Positions 35,481 through 44,730 are shown, numbered from the stretch's first letter. The stretch is DNA of 64,000 nt from Promethearchaeota archaeon (GCA_019058365.1 JAHPZE010000007.1:103210-167209); one strand, 5' to 3'. Notes: a model not told the origin generated them from the letters alone. Program-made: numbers and translations.

Positions 35481-35633
35481 ATGATTAATTTGAGTAATGG
35501 TGAGATTGATAAAGCAATTAGAGAACTAGATCCTGAAATCCAAAAACTGTTAGGTAAGAAAGCTTATGAACAATGGTTGCGAATTTTAAGCATTGTAAGG
35601 GAAGGAAGAGAATTTTTCTATTCTACTATTTAA
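35481..35633 (+). CDS. Small protein after the 515-residue gene, 50 aa
   Basis: 50 residues, MINLSNGEIDKAIRELDPEI..., helical and charged, ending REFFYSTI. It begins one base after the preceding stop codon, so coupled translation is likely. No family recognised. Confidence 0.45.
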   Translation: MINLSNGEIDKAIRELDPEIQKLLGKKAYEQWLRILSIVREGREFFYSTI

Positions 35634-35664
35634 ATTTTTACTTCAATTAGATTTCTAATTTAGA

Positions 35665-36912
35665 TTAAAGTTCATAACCACAATTTATACAAAAGCGTTG
35701 ACTTTCTCGTATTATTTTATGACCGCATATGGGACAAGTTTTAATATCCCTTGTTAAATCTGACTCTTCATTATATAAATGCAAGTCTTCTTGAGAGGGT
35801 TCCAGTAGAGGTAATCCGGATTTTTTTCGCCTAATACTAACTATTACAACTACAGAGATTACTGCGATAGTTCCGACAGCTATAATAGTAGGGATCAAAA
35901 AACGAGTATCTGATGGTGTTCCATTAGGATTATTATCAGGGGGGATATCTACCTCAAGCCAAGCATTAATCTGATCGAACTTATCTTGATTTAATCGAGT
36001 GCCCATATTCGCATATATTCCGTTTTCAAATTCATACGCATTTATTGATAAAATATAAAAGTTTCCTCCCGCTTCCTCCCACACAGGACCACCACTCTGC
36101 CCTGGAGCAGAATCCATCCAGTACCAATGATTAAAATTATCAGCATCATACCCGATGTCAGAATCATAATACATATTTAATCCTAAATCTAAGTCACCCG
36201 GATACCCCGCAGTATACAATGTTCCCGTATAAATAAGATCAAGGGGATCAGCGGTTTTTCTTCCCATCCACCCTGTCTGATTGCCTATGGTTTGATCAAG
36301 GGTAACCACCGCCCAATCATGTTGTACCATTGCAGATTGAGTCCACTCTGTATACGTTCGAAAATAGGTGGCATATGCATGACCGAAGGGCTCGTAAGAA
36401 CCATTCATCCCCGGTACAACCTTGATTTCACTTACCCATCCCCCATGGTCATGAAAATAGATACAATGACCGCATGTTAAAATATGGAACTCATCGAGCA
36501 TGGCACCAGATCCGATCCATTCAGAATCATCCTCAGCAGTTATAAATAATTTGCAAATGGTGCTCCATGGATAACTTGAAGTTACATTAATTTGTTCTCG
36601 ATCATCAGGTGGAAATGGATACGAAAGCTTAAGCGTATCAGCATGAATGGAACTAATATCATTAAAATTACCTAAAAAAGGCTGACTAATGGTTTGAGGT
36701 GACGATGTTCTGAAATTATCACTTTTCTCTTCCGTTCTTGTAAGAAGATTATAACCAATAGTAGAAGAAGAACTTTTTAATAAAAAACTGGTCTCGTTTG
36801 AAGATATGTTTTTATGAATAAAGAAAAGTGAACCATACGCATAAATAGATGAACAAGAAAGAACTAACATTAATACTCCAAAGATTAATTTCTGATTATA
36901 TACAACTTTCAA
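35665..36912 (-). CDS. Membrane-anchored trypsin/V8-like serine protease with cytoplasmic zinc ribbon
   Basis: 415 residues. A signal helix spans about 9-30. The protease domain (about 105-325) has His149 in TCGHC, Asp199 in QHDWAVV and Ser273 in PGQSGGPV, a complete chymotrypsin-fold triad most like glutamyl-endopeptidase (S1B) enzymes. A transmembrane helix at 338-360 followed by RRKK places the protease outside and the tail inside. The tail ends in a zinc ribbon (Cys393, Cys396, Cys408, Cys411). The coupling of an external protease to an internal zinc ribbon is unusual. The preceding 60 residues are Ser/Thr-rich and may be a pro-segment. Confidence 0.85.
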   Translation of the reverse strand: MKVVYNQKLIFGVLMLVLSCSSIYAYGSLFFIHKNISSNETSFLLKSSSSTIGYNLLTRTEEKSDNFRTSSPQTISQPFLGNFNDISSIHADTLKLSYPFPPDDREQINVTSSYPWSTICKLFITAEDDSEWIGSGAMLDEFHILTCGHCIYFHDHGGWVSEIKVVPGMNGSYEPFGHAYATYFRTYTEWTQSAMVQHDWAVVTLDQTIGNQTGWMGRKTADPLDLIYTGTLYTAGYPGDLDLGLNMYYDSDIGYDADNFNHWYWMDSAPGQSGGPVWEEAGGNFYILSINAYEFENGIYANMGTRLNQDKFDQINAWLEVDIPPDNNPNGTPSDTRFLIPTIIAVGTIAVISVVVIVSIRRKKSGLPLLEPSQEDLHLYNEESDLTRDIKTCPICGHKIIRESQRFCINCGYEL

Positions 36913-37257
36913 TACAAATTACCCTAGCGATTCTTACATTATCATATCACAGCATTGTAATAAATTTTATAGTGCATGAACTTATAATCTCTCATAAAGC
37001 AATAGGTGACTCCTACCAGCCAGACCTAATAGGAAGGTCAAAACACAAATAGGCGGAGGGGGGCGAAAATCAGAGTGTAAGAATTTACACTACCAAAAGA
37101 CAAAAATCCAGGGTAGCTGGTAGAAGTCAATATTGTGTTTTTTATCTTCCCTCCCAGTAATATAAGACTAGTCTAATTTTTAAATTTTACACTGAGTTAG
37201 CTTTTCATTTCTCTCCTGTTTAAATTCTGCAACGTTATATCTGTTTTTATCCATTTT
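36913..37257. other. Intergenic region between protease and P-loop genes
   Basis: No gene seen. It holds the inverted-repeat element described separately, a short GC-rich patch GGCGGAGGGGGGCG (37052-37065), and the promoter of the leftward protease gene. Confidence 0.4.
37008..37128. repeat. Nested inverted repeats (possible recombination, replication or RNA element)
   Basis: GACTCCTACCAGC (37008-37020) and GCTGGTAGAAGTC (37116-37128) are inverted with one mismatch. Inside lies the palindrome AGTGTAA-GAAT-TTACACT (37074-37091). AAAACACAA (37040-37048) is also matched in inversion by TTGTGTTTT (37133-37141), in an interleaved order. Confidence 0.45.
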
Positions 37258-38298
37258 TCAATCTAATTTAATTCTTAATTGAGAATAATTTCGGAAATCA
37301 TCATAAATTCTTGAAGGATCTCGACGGGTAGTAATAAAAGAAACCTCTCTATCATTGAGTTTGTCAAAGATTAAATTACTAAACACCTCTTCAAGCTGGA
37401 CATTATATAGGTAACTTTTATCCCCATAGACTTTTTCTAATTGTTCTTTGGTGAGAAAATAGCTTTCTTGCTCACATTCTTGATAATAATCTCTATTAAT
37501 ACTATACTGCCTTTTATAATCCTCATAAGGTGGTTTATTAAGGAGATCATCTGCATCTTGCAATACAACAATTCCAGATGGTATATTACAATTATTTATA
37601 GGCATGTGCTCTTTAACTGCTTGAAGTAGTAATGGAACTAATACCTTCTGATAACGGATATCACATTCTGAGAGATCAATACATACTTTTTTCCCCTCAC
37701 TCCATAAGCTCAACCATCGAGGGGTATCCAAGTGCATCCACAAAGTTCGTTCTAATATGGGATCTTCTTGAATGAAATCAATTGCCTTCTCTATACTCTT
37801 TACATTACTCTCATTAAACTCTTCATCATAGGGGTTTTTAATTAAGTATTCCTTCACGTCAGTTAATAAGTCAACTAATGAACTAGGGAATCTGCATATC
37901 TTATAATGCATGAGGACTATCCCTATAATGATTCTCACCTCAAAATGAAAGCCGAATAGTGCATTGATAATACGTTCAAAATGCTCCCTATTCACTTCGC
38001 TTAATGCATTCCCGTAAAAATACGGTATTTCCAAATCTTGATTTCCATATTCATACACTCTATCAAGATGATAAAGATGAGTATCTTCATGTGAGCTTAA
38101 CTTGATCAATAATACTCCAACGTCGGGAACTCTCGTATAAAGTTGGTTTGATATATGAGATAATAATGCACTCTTCTCAGTCTGGTCTTTGCCGTAAATT
38201 AGAATATTGTACTTGAAATATTCCAGAGGAATATTCTCGATTTCTAAACCACTACTATAATCATGCACATACGTGCCAAGATTTATCCTAACCGCCAT
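37258..38298 (-). CDS. HerA/FtsK-like P-loop protein with altered Walker A
   Basis: 346 residues. The layout (a beta start, then LEYFKYNILIYGKDQTEKSALLSHI) is that of HerA/VirB4/FtsK-type ATPases, but the Walker A glycine before Lys42 is Glu41 (G36-K-D-Q-T-E-K-S). A Walker B-like GIVVLQDADD is near 243-252. It also has an acidic region and a C-terminal arginine pair (TTRRDPSR) where a sensor would be. It may be a degenerate ATPase or one that binds nucleotide differently. A packaging or conjugation motor of a mobile element is one possibility. Monocistronic on the minus strand. Confidence 0.55.
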   Translation of the reverse strand: MAVRINLGTYVHDYSSGLEIENIPLEYFKYNILIYGKDQTEKSALLSHISNQLYTRVPDVGVLLIKLSSHEDTHLYHLDRVYEYGNQDLEIPYFYGNALSEVNREHFERIINALFGFHFEVRIIIGIVLMHYKICRFPSSLVDLLTDVKEYLIKNPYDEEFNESNVKSIEKAIDFIQEDPILERTLWMHLDTPRWLSLWSEGKKVCIDLSECDIRYQKVLVPLLLQAVKEHMPINNCNIPSGIVVLQDADDLLNKPPYEDYKRQYSINRDYYQECEQESYFLTKEQLEKVYGDKSYLYNVQLEEVFSNLIFDKLNDREVSFITTRRDPSRIYDDFRNYSQLRIKLD

Positions 38299-38475
38299 GA
38301 TTATTATCTTTCCTCATTCATTTTTCTGATTCTTTCATTTATTTAGTTATAAAATATTAAAATTAGTATATTTAAAAGAAAAAGCAATTTGAGTGGAACT
38401 TATTTTTTTAATTTGTTTTGCCTTCAGGTATGTTCACCTCTAACACTTAATCATAATTGATATTTTTATTCTGCA

Positions 38476-38745
38476 CTAATCTGTAATTTTTTCTCGACGA
38501 CTCTCGAAATAATTCTTGTAGATCCTAAGCGTCAACCTAGCGATCTCTGATTGAGAATAATTATGCTCTTCTAAAAAGAGTAACAGTGCGTCTAAAAGAC
38601 CTTTCAAATCGTCAAAAAGCTCGATTGCTTTATCACTTATAGAATTAATTAACGTTCTAGTGTCGTGTGTAAATATTTTTAGCTGAGTTCCTGTATCATC
38701 GAGCTTTTTCAGGGTGTCCCTATCTAATTTAACTGCTATAATCAT
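38476..38745 (-). CDS. Small helical protein, 89 aa
   Basis: 89 residues, MIIAVKLDRDTLKKLDDTGT... The start resembles a ribbon strand followed by helices (DLKGLLDALLLFLEEHNYSQ, IARLTLRIYKNYFESRREK). It lies 18 bases after the 115-residue gene on the same strand, so they form a pair. Function unknown; a small DNA-binding protein is possible. Confidence 0.5.
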   Translation of the reverse strand: MIIAVKLDRDTLKKLDDTGTQLKIFTHDTRTLINSISDKAIELFDDLKGLLDALLLFLEEHNYSQSEIARLTLRIYKNYFESRREKITD

Positions 38746-38763
38746 TTTTACCCCTATTCGAAT

Positions 38764-39111
38764 TTAATTTAATAAAAATTCTTGTCTTAAGAGCGAAATT
38801 GCTCTCTTTCTATACTTTGATGGTAATAACTCTATTTCAATACCACGATTATCATGAAAATCAGCAGGAGTATGGGAAAAAAAGGAAATTGTAATTAGGA
38901 GTGCTTTCGTTATGAGCACTTTATTATTAGTTTCTTTTAATACATTCATTAATTTAATTAGCAAAAAACTGATTGGAAGTTCTTGATTCTCATGATCAAC
39001 AATTTTCTTATAATAATAATCCCAGATTCTTGAAATACAATCTATTTCTGAACCATTAAAATCAAAATCTGATATAACCCTCAACCCCGTGTAATCTGAA
39101 ATATTTGTCAC
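38764..39111 (-). CDS. Unidentified protein, 115 aa
   Basis: 115 residues, MTNISDYTGLRVISDFDFNG..., predominantly helical with RIWDYYYKKIVDHENQELP and a basic C-terminus (SKYRKRAISLLRQEF). First gene of a leftward pair that diverges from the gene at 39253 across a region with two identical TATA-like 15-mers. Function unknown. Confidence 0.5.
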   Translation of the reverse strand: MTNISDYTGLRVISDFDFNGSEIDCISRIWDYYYKKIVDHENQELPISFLLIKLMNVLKETNNKVLITKALLITISFFSHTPADFHDNRGIEIELLPSKYRKRAISLLRQEFLLN

Positions 39112-39150
39112 TAATTATTGTTTCTTTTATTATGGGTATAAATGGGAATG

Positions 39151-39215
39151 TTTATATATAAATATATCTATTTCGATCGATTCATGAATAGTTGTGAAAA
39201 TTTATATATAAATAT
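39151..39215. promoter_or_regulatory. Duplicated TATA-like 15-mer in a divergent promoter
   Basis: TTTATATATAAATAT occurs identically at 39151-39165 and 39201-39215, exactly 50 bases apart. The core TTTATATATAAA is itself palindromic, so each copy could serve either direction. They lie between genes starting at 39111 (leftward) and 39253 (rightward). Confidence 0.55.
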
Positions 39216-39252
39216 GCTTATTTAATATGTAGGGATAAAATGGTGGTTTAAA

Positions 39253-39459
39253 GTGTCTAAAAAAGAGGAAAAAAAGAAAAAAACATACAAAAGAAAACAC
39301 ATTCCTGAAAATAGTCTCACGATAATTTTTAAGTTTGAATCACAAGAGAAATTACAGGCATTCATACAAGATGAAAAATACCTTAAAATTTATGGAGAAC
39401 TTGTTACGGCTGCACACCAAAAAGGTGTTGCCTCAATTGATAACTTCACTAATCCCTAA
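39253..39459 (+). CDS. Small basic protein, 68 aa
   Basis: 68 residues from a GTG start (MSKKEEKKKK). The first 18 residues are almost all lysine and glutamate; a beta-alpha segment follows (NSLTIIFKFESQEKLQAFI). It ends 25 bases before the likely start of the HEPN gene, in the same direction, as an antitoxin would. A toxin-antitoxin pair with the HEPN protein is therefore possible but not shown. Confidence 0.5.
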   Translation: MSKKEEKKKKTYKRKHIPENSLTIIFKFESQEKLQAFIQDEKYLKIYGELVTAAHQKGVASIDNFTNP

Positions 39460-39484
39460 TAATATAACAAAAGGTATTCTTAAT

Positions 39485-40603
39485 ATGGAAGATTCCTCTC
39501 AAACAAGAACAACTGAAAGAAATATTTTAATCGAAATGTATCAATTTGCCTTAGAATTATCTAATAGTCAAATTCCTAATTTATATGAGCTTGGACATTA
39601 CTTAACAGATAATCTGATTTCAAAAATATGTATGGTTGTCGCTAAAGAGTCTGTTGATAATTTCAATTCAACTTCTTATGAGAAAAAAAAATTTCCACAA
39701 TTATATAGAGATACATTAGAAAAATATTATCCTGATGCTCTTAAATATGAGGATATTTCAGACCTACATACTAAGCGAAATTGGTATCAACATAAATTTT
39801 GGTCAATTGAACATCATTTTAATAGACAATATGCTATTGATTACATTAATAAAGTAAAGGAAATAATGATTTCTATCGGGATAATAAATAATGATGATAC
39901 ACAACCAACTAACTATCTAAAAACACTAAACCCCGATACAATAACGGAATTAATTAAGGCAGCTACTCGTTCTACCACTCCAATACCCGACTCATATGAT
40001 GATTTTAAGAGTATTTTAAGGCATATACTGAAAAATTATATAATAAAATATTATAGAAATGTCATAAACAATATAAAGGAACCGAAGATAGATCGAAGGA
40101 TTAAGAATTTAGTAAATAAATTGATCGAATTAAACGATTCTCAAGCTAAAAATTTTATTGATAAAAACGGGAGTGTTAGACATAACCAAATAGTTAGCGA
40201 TTGTCTTGAAATTAGCTATGAAGAACTCAAAGAAAAACTAAAGAGAAATGAAATTGACACTACAGATACAAAGCGATCATTACCAGTGTTAGCAGGTGAT
40301 CTTGCATTAATCTTTCATAATAAATATGAATCATCCTTGCGTAATGATCATAATTATGTTAGAGATATACGCGGTGAATTGGCTGTAATTATCGGGTATT
40401 ATGATTATATTAAGGAACCATATAATCCTACACGTTTTAAAAATGCACTTACAATTTTAGAGACCCATGGATTAATACAGCAGTCTGGACCTGAATTTGA
40501 AACAAGTGACAGCCCAACTGAATGGAAGATATTAGACCCGTCTAGGCTGAATGAATTCGTTAAAAAAAATTCAATAAATTACATACTAAGAAATGTAATC
40601 TAG
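39485..40603 (+). CDS. HEPN-domain protein (probable RNase-type) with C-terminal helical domain
   Basis: 372 residues from the ATG at 39485, chosen because the longer frame would overlap the 68-residue gene. An N-terminal helical domain contains HTKRNWYQHKFW: Arg98 and His103 form the R-x4-H motif of HEPN ribonucleases. Residues 190-372 are a second helical part with charged repeats and a C-terminal winged-helix-like end (ALTILETHGLIQQSG). HEPN proteins cut RNA in toxin-antitoxin, CRISPR and abortive-infection systems. The family assignment rests on the motif and helical context only. Confidence 0.55.
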   Translation: MEDSSQTRTTERNILIEMYQFALELSNSQIPNLYELGHYLTDNLISKICMVVAKESVDNFNSTSYEKKKFPQLYRDTLEKYYPDALKYEDISDLHTKRNWYQHKFWSIEHHFNRQYAIDYINKVKEIMISIGIINNDDTQPTNYLKTLNPDTITELIKAATRSTTPIPDSYDDFKSILRHILKNYIIKYYRNVINNIKEPKIDRRIKNLVNKLIELNDSQAKNFIDKNGSVRHNQIVSDCLEISYEELKEKLKRNEIDTTDTKRSLPVLAGDLALIFHNKYESSLRNDHNYVRDIRGELAVIIGYYDYIKEPYNPTRFKNALTILETHGLIQQSGPEFETSDSPTEWKILDPSRLNEFVKKNSINYILRNVI

Positions 40604-40726
40604 ATTTTTGATTAGTTTTAAAGAAAAAGATGCCAAAACGCAAGCACCTCTAGAATCTTCAAACTATGATTCTAATCATATATTTTTATTAATATAGCAA
40701 CTTTTTTAATAATTGGACGAAAGAAA

Positions 40727-41881
40727 ATGAAACCAAAAGCAAAATTAAACTTGGAATGGTTATTTGATTATAATAAAGATAAAACCAATTTTATAAATTT
40801 TATAGACGCTAGAGGAGGAAATTGGGCTGAATCCTTATCCAAAATAATTCAGAATCTGAAAAGTAAAGGGGTACAAGGCATTCAAGACAAATTTAAAGAT
40901 CTGGGATATAACATTGATAATGCTTATACTCAATTAAAACCGAGATTCTGTGAATTAGAAGTTGGAGATTTTATATCGAGTCAAGGAGAAAAAGTATATT
41001 TTTTAGAAGGTCAAAACTTGCCTGATATGATTTCAGGAACAAATAAATTTGATAAAGTGTGGGAGATTTCTACAATTTTTGACTCTCCTGAATTAAAAAA
41101 CCTTTGGATTGAAGCAGATAAAATAATTAGAAATTGGAACCAAAAAGTTAGATGCGATATTAAGCTAAGCGTAGGACTTTCAGGATTTAGACCAGAAAAA
41201 CGATATCACCATACTTTTAATAGAATAGTTAAATGTAGTTTGACTGAATTAAAAAACTTCGATCCAACAACATTAGAACCACATCATCTAGAAATAGTTA
41301 GGTCTCCAATGATTTTTTATCAATTAGAATTAAGTACTACCTCTTTTTCAGGGATTTCAACAATGATGGAAGGAGGGATTGAAGAGATGGCAAATTTAGT
41401 AACTCAAGAATATATTGATTCATGGGTTTCGCAATTTCAAGATAGAGTATTGAAGAAATCAAAACAAATGATTAATAATATTCGAAAAATAGAAAGTCTT
41501 GGAACTAATAAATGGGAAAAGGATAATTATCGCTTGATTACATTAGTCTCAGATGCGGATATATTTTATCATCAATATTTCTCTCAGACATGCTTTGGCT
41601 CATTGGATATTCACAAAACTAAAACTATCGGTGACCCTCGAGTAATTGGAATAAAGTCATCAAATCCTTGGTTTAAATATGTTAAAGAAAATTTTTCTGA
41701 TGATTATGGGAACCCTTTAAAGGAACCTAATGGTGTATTCTTAGATAAAGAAACTGAAGAGATTCACGGAATTCTATTCATTTCATCAAATCGAAGGCCA
41801 ATAGACTATAAGTTTTTAGCAAATCCTTTTGTGAAAAAAAATAATAATCCTAATTTAATTAAATATTTACCAAATTCGTGA
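40727..41881 (+). CDS. Unidentified 384-residue protein in the accessory region
   Basis: 384 residues, no signal or membrane helix. Mixed alpha/beta with well-formed segments LEVGDFISSQGEKVYFLEGQ (near 86-105) and a C-terminal GILFISSNRRPIDYKFLANP (near 347-366). A glycine-rich helix (TMMEGGIEEMANLV) precedes a long helix. No catalytic signature that I can name. It is flanked by a HEPN gene and a membrane protein within the accessory region, so a defence-related role is plausible but unproven. Confidence 0.55.
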   Translation: MKPKAKLNLEWLFDYNKDKTNFINFIDARGGNWAESLSKIIQNLKSKGVQGIQDKFKDLGYNIDNAYTQLKPRFCELEVGDFISSQGEKVYFLEGQNLPDMISGTNKFDKVWEISTIFDSPELKNLWIEADKIIRNWNQKVRCDIKLSVGLSGFRPEKRYHHTFNRIVKCSLTELKNFDPTTLEPHHLEIVRSPMIFYQLELSTTSFSGISTMMEGGIEEMANLVTQEYIDSWVSQFQDRVLKKSKQMINNIRKIESLGTNKWEKDNYRLITLVSDADIFYHQYFSQTCFGSLDIHKTKTIGDPRVIGIKSSNPWFKYVKENFSDDYGNPLKEPNGVFLDKETEEIHGILFISSNRRPIDYKFLANPFVKKNNNPNLIKYLPNS

Positions 41882-42130
41882 TAACTATTCAATATATAAA
41901 TTCTAACCTGATTTTTTGATCTAATTCTTAATAATATCCTTTTTTATCTCCTCCGGAAATGTTTTCATTTGTATTTTGGAAGCAAATATTCCTAGGATTA
42001 ATTTTAAAATATTACTATGTAAAAATCAGAAATTTTTAGTGCTATTATGTGTTATATTCTGATTTACTATCATTTAAAGCAATATGTATAATAGTCAAAA
42101 ATACTATTTTTTTCGATGTTCTAACTGCTT

Positions 42131-44356
42131 ATGAAAGCTCAAAATATAAAGCAAAAAAAGAAAATTAAACTATTTATTGAAGGAATGATTCAGAAATTTG
42201 AAAATTCTATTAAAAAGATAAGGAATCTACTTACAAAATATTTATTACCTTATATTTTTACACTAGTATGCATTTTTTTATTGGTAGTTGTTGATATCTT
42301 TATTCTTATATATCCCCAATCTAAAACAATTAGTGAATTTACATCAATATTTACACTGTTAATATCAATTGGTTTTTCCGTTTTTGCGTTGTCCCTAACC
42401 ATATATACATTTATTTTAAAACTCACACACGGTCAGACAATTGGGAAATATATCGTTTCTGATATTAAAATAAAAAGAATTTGTAAAATTTTTTTCTTTT
42501 TGATGTCTTTATTGATTGTAAATTATATAGTTATTCTTATATTCAACTTGCAAGTAAATTTAATTGCTATTATATTATGGGCAATGATTTTTATCATCAT
42601 TATCGTATTTTTATTAATAAAAGTTATTCTTAAGATGGTTTCGGCAACAACAACAGAAGATTTTTCAGTTTATTTTATAAGACAGGCAATGAAAGTCAAA
42701 AAACCATTTTTGAAGGAGTATAAAAAATTTATTGATAGAGAAATGCCCAAAATCACAAGCAATCTTAACCAGTTTGAAGAAAATATGATGAGAGAGAGGA
42801 TTATATATGATTTATCCAAAAAATTATTGGATAGAGAAAAATATGTTCAGTTGCACAAAGATGCATTAAATATATTGATAGAAATGCAAGAATCTACGAA
42901 ATCCATTAATAAGAAAATATATGAGGCTATTGGTCGATTTTTAGTACCTCCCCACACATTTGGATTAGGTTCCGATTTTATCAGAGATAATATTGTCATT
43001 CCCGTGAAATATTTATACAAAAAGTATCCCGATTTTAACAAGGGATTTTTGTGGTATTTAGAAAGTTATGTTATTGGAATACTTGAATCTGAATTATTAG
43101 ATACGAGAATGCTTAGTGATATAAGACAATTGCTTCCAGAAATAGAGAACATCGGTTATATATCAGAATCGATAATTTTTGATGAAACAAATGATATATT
43201 GTATCGGATTGCCAAAAAAATAACCTCTTTAGATAAAAAGGTAGATGGAAACATATTTTATCATATTAAGGATGGTATTATAGAAGATATAATCAATATG
43301 GTATATAAGAGTAAAACTATCAAAGTTGATATTAATGCATATCATAGAACTACACTAATGAATAATACAATTATGTCTCGACTTCGAGATTTGTGTCAAT
43401 TAGATATATCTTGGCGTTATAAAACAAATATCATCAATAAATGCATTGAAATAGTTAAAACAATTAGCAAATCGAAAAGTTATAATTATATGTATGGTTT
43501 TTTTTCGCCATTTCAAGATATGTGGGAAAGTCTGTTGAAGGAAAAGCAAATTTTAGAATATAGAGAACAGCTAAGGAAGTTACCTGGCTTACATCCTTTC
43601 ACTCTTATTCCCTATATCCTTGATGTCGTGGATAAATTCATAGATATGACATATGATAATACGATCTTTGTAATAGAATCAAAACAATATGCAATATCTT
43701 ACTTCCCATTTATGAAACAAGTAAATCGTATTATGATTAATTTGGCGTTTGAATTATTCGATGTATTCCAATCCGCAAAAAATGATGAAATAAAAAACAT
43801 TGCATTAAAAACTCTTCAATATACTTATGATAAATCAGTCGAACTTGGTGAAAAATTTGAGTCTGTAGAAAATTTTGATTTAATAAATTATATTGCTTGT
43901 CCAATTACTATTGGTCATTTCCTCCTTACATGTGCAGTAGTAGATGGAATTGAAGACGGTTTAAAATATTTAGAAAATTGTACAAAGCTAAAATTTGGAA
44001 TTAAATGCATTTTCGGAATAAAATTTATAGTATATTTATACAAAAAAGCAAATGATAAATACAACATTACTAATGAAATGTTTAATACTCTGATCAAAGA
44101 CAATATAAATGAAATAAAATCTGTTTTTTTTAGATCAGCGATAGAATATGAAAAATTCAAAAATGGATCAATATCTATTCATCGTTCACCTTTACACAAC
44201 ATAGACGATTTTTCCGATTCTATCGAATGGAGGTATGGAAAGATTGGAAGCAAGGGGATTATGATATCAAAGCACATTAATCAAATCTTACTTATGCTTT
44301 CAGATAATCTATATCAACAGGAAAGGATCTCGTTTATTCAGCAAATAACAAATTAA
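42131..44356 (+). CDS. Four-helix membrane protein with large cytoplasmic helical domain
   Basis: 741 residues. Transmembrane helices at about 38-61, 74-97, 118-140 and 144-168, preceded by a basic amphipathic start (KAQNIKQKKKIKLF). The remaining 570 residues are helical and soluble, without a recognised domain. Defence membrane effectors can have such a layout (membrane helices plus a large sensing domain). It ends just before the pseudogenes on the left flank of the PglZ locus. No family recognised. Confidence 0.55.
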   Translation: MKAQNIKQKKKIKLFIEGMIQKFENSIKKIRNLLTKYLLPYIFTLVCIFLLVVVDIFILIYPQSKTISEFTSIFTLLISIGFSVFALSLTIYTFILKLTHGQTIGKYIVSDIKIKRICKIFFFLMSLLIVNYIVILIFNLQVNLIAIILWAMIFIIIIVFLLIKVILKMVSATTTEDFSVYFIRQAMKVKKPFLKEYKKFIDREMPKITSNLNQFEENMMRERIIYDLSKKLLDREKYVQLHKDALNILIEMQESTKSINKKIYEAIGRFLVPPHTFGLGSDFIRDNIVIPVKYLYKKYPDFNKGFLWYLESYVIGILESELLDTRMLSDIRQLLPEIENIGYISESIIFDETNDILYRIAKKITSLDKKVDGNIFYHIKDGIIEDIINMVYKSKTIKVDINAYHRTTLMNNTIMSRLRDLCQLDISWRYKTNIINKCIEIVKTISKSKSYNYMYGFFSPFQDMWESLLKEKQILEYREQLRKLPGLHPFTLIPYILDVVDKFIDMTYDNTIFVIESKQYAISYFPFMKQVNRIMINLAFELFDVFQSAKNDEIKNIALKTLQYTYDKSVELGEKFESVENFDLINYIACPITIGHFLLTCAVVDGIEDGLKYLENCTKLKFGIKCIFGIKFIVYLYKKANDKYNITNEMFNTLIKDNINEIKSVFFRSAIEYEKFKNGSISIHRSPLHNIDDFSDSIEWRYGKIGSKGIMISKHINQILLMLSDNLYQQERISFIQQITN

Positions 44357-44481
44357 AGGAAAAAATGTAGAATTAATTAATTATAGAATAAGCATTATTT
44401 ACACAACTTGTGTATATGACATGATGTATATATGTTAAAAATCTTTTCTCTTACTTTCTTTTCTCATTCTATGTTTTTAGG

Positions 44482-44730
44482 TTACCGGATATGTCTAATT
44501 AAGAATCCTCTAATCTTTTCTATTAAAACTTCTCTGCATTTAGGATGCGACCATTCTTCAGCATTGAATAGATTTTCTTCGTCTGCTCTTATGTGAAGCT
44601 ATAAATGCATAAGAATAACACGTATACTCGTTTTTAACTCTCTAAAATTCTGAATTTTACTAATCTTATTGAAAGTCTGATTAATAAGCTCACTTCGAGC
44701 CTTTTTTACTCACTCACTCTTTTCATACAT
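44482..44730 (-). pseudogene. Nonsense-mutated copy of the 82-residue protein gene
   Basis: Same length (83 codons with stop) and clearly the same protein as the intact gene at 63514-63762, for example FRELKT.IRVILMHL then LHIRADEENLF and RHIR at the end. Two in-frame stops, at codon 7 (TGA) and where the intact copy has the Trp of HLWLH (TAG), disable it. Similarity continues upstream of the start, so this is duplication of a gene with its promoter. It lies 594 bases before the PglZ operon. Confidence 0.85.

Noticed and set aside
37258..38298. Calling this protein an active HerA
   Set aside because: The Walker A glycine is replaced by Glu and no nuclease partner is adjacent.
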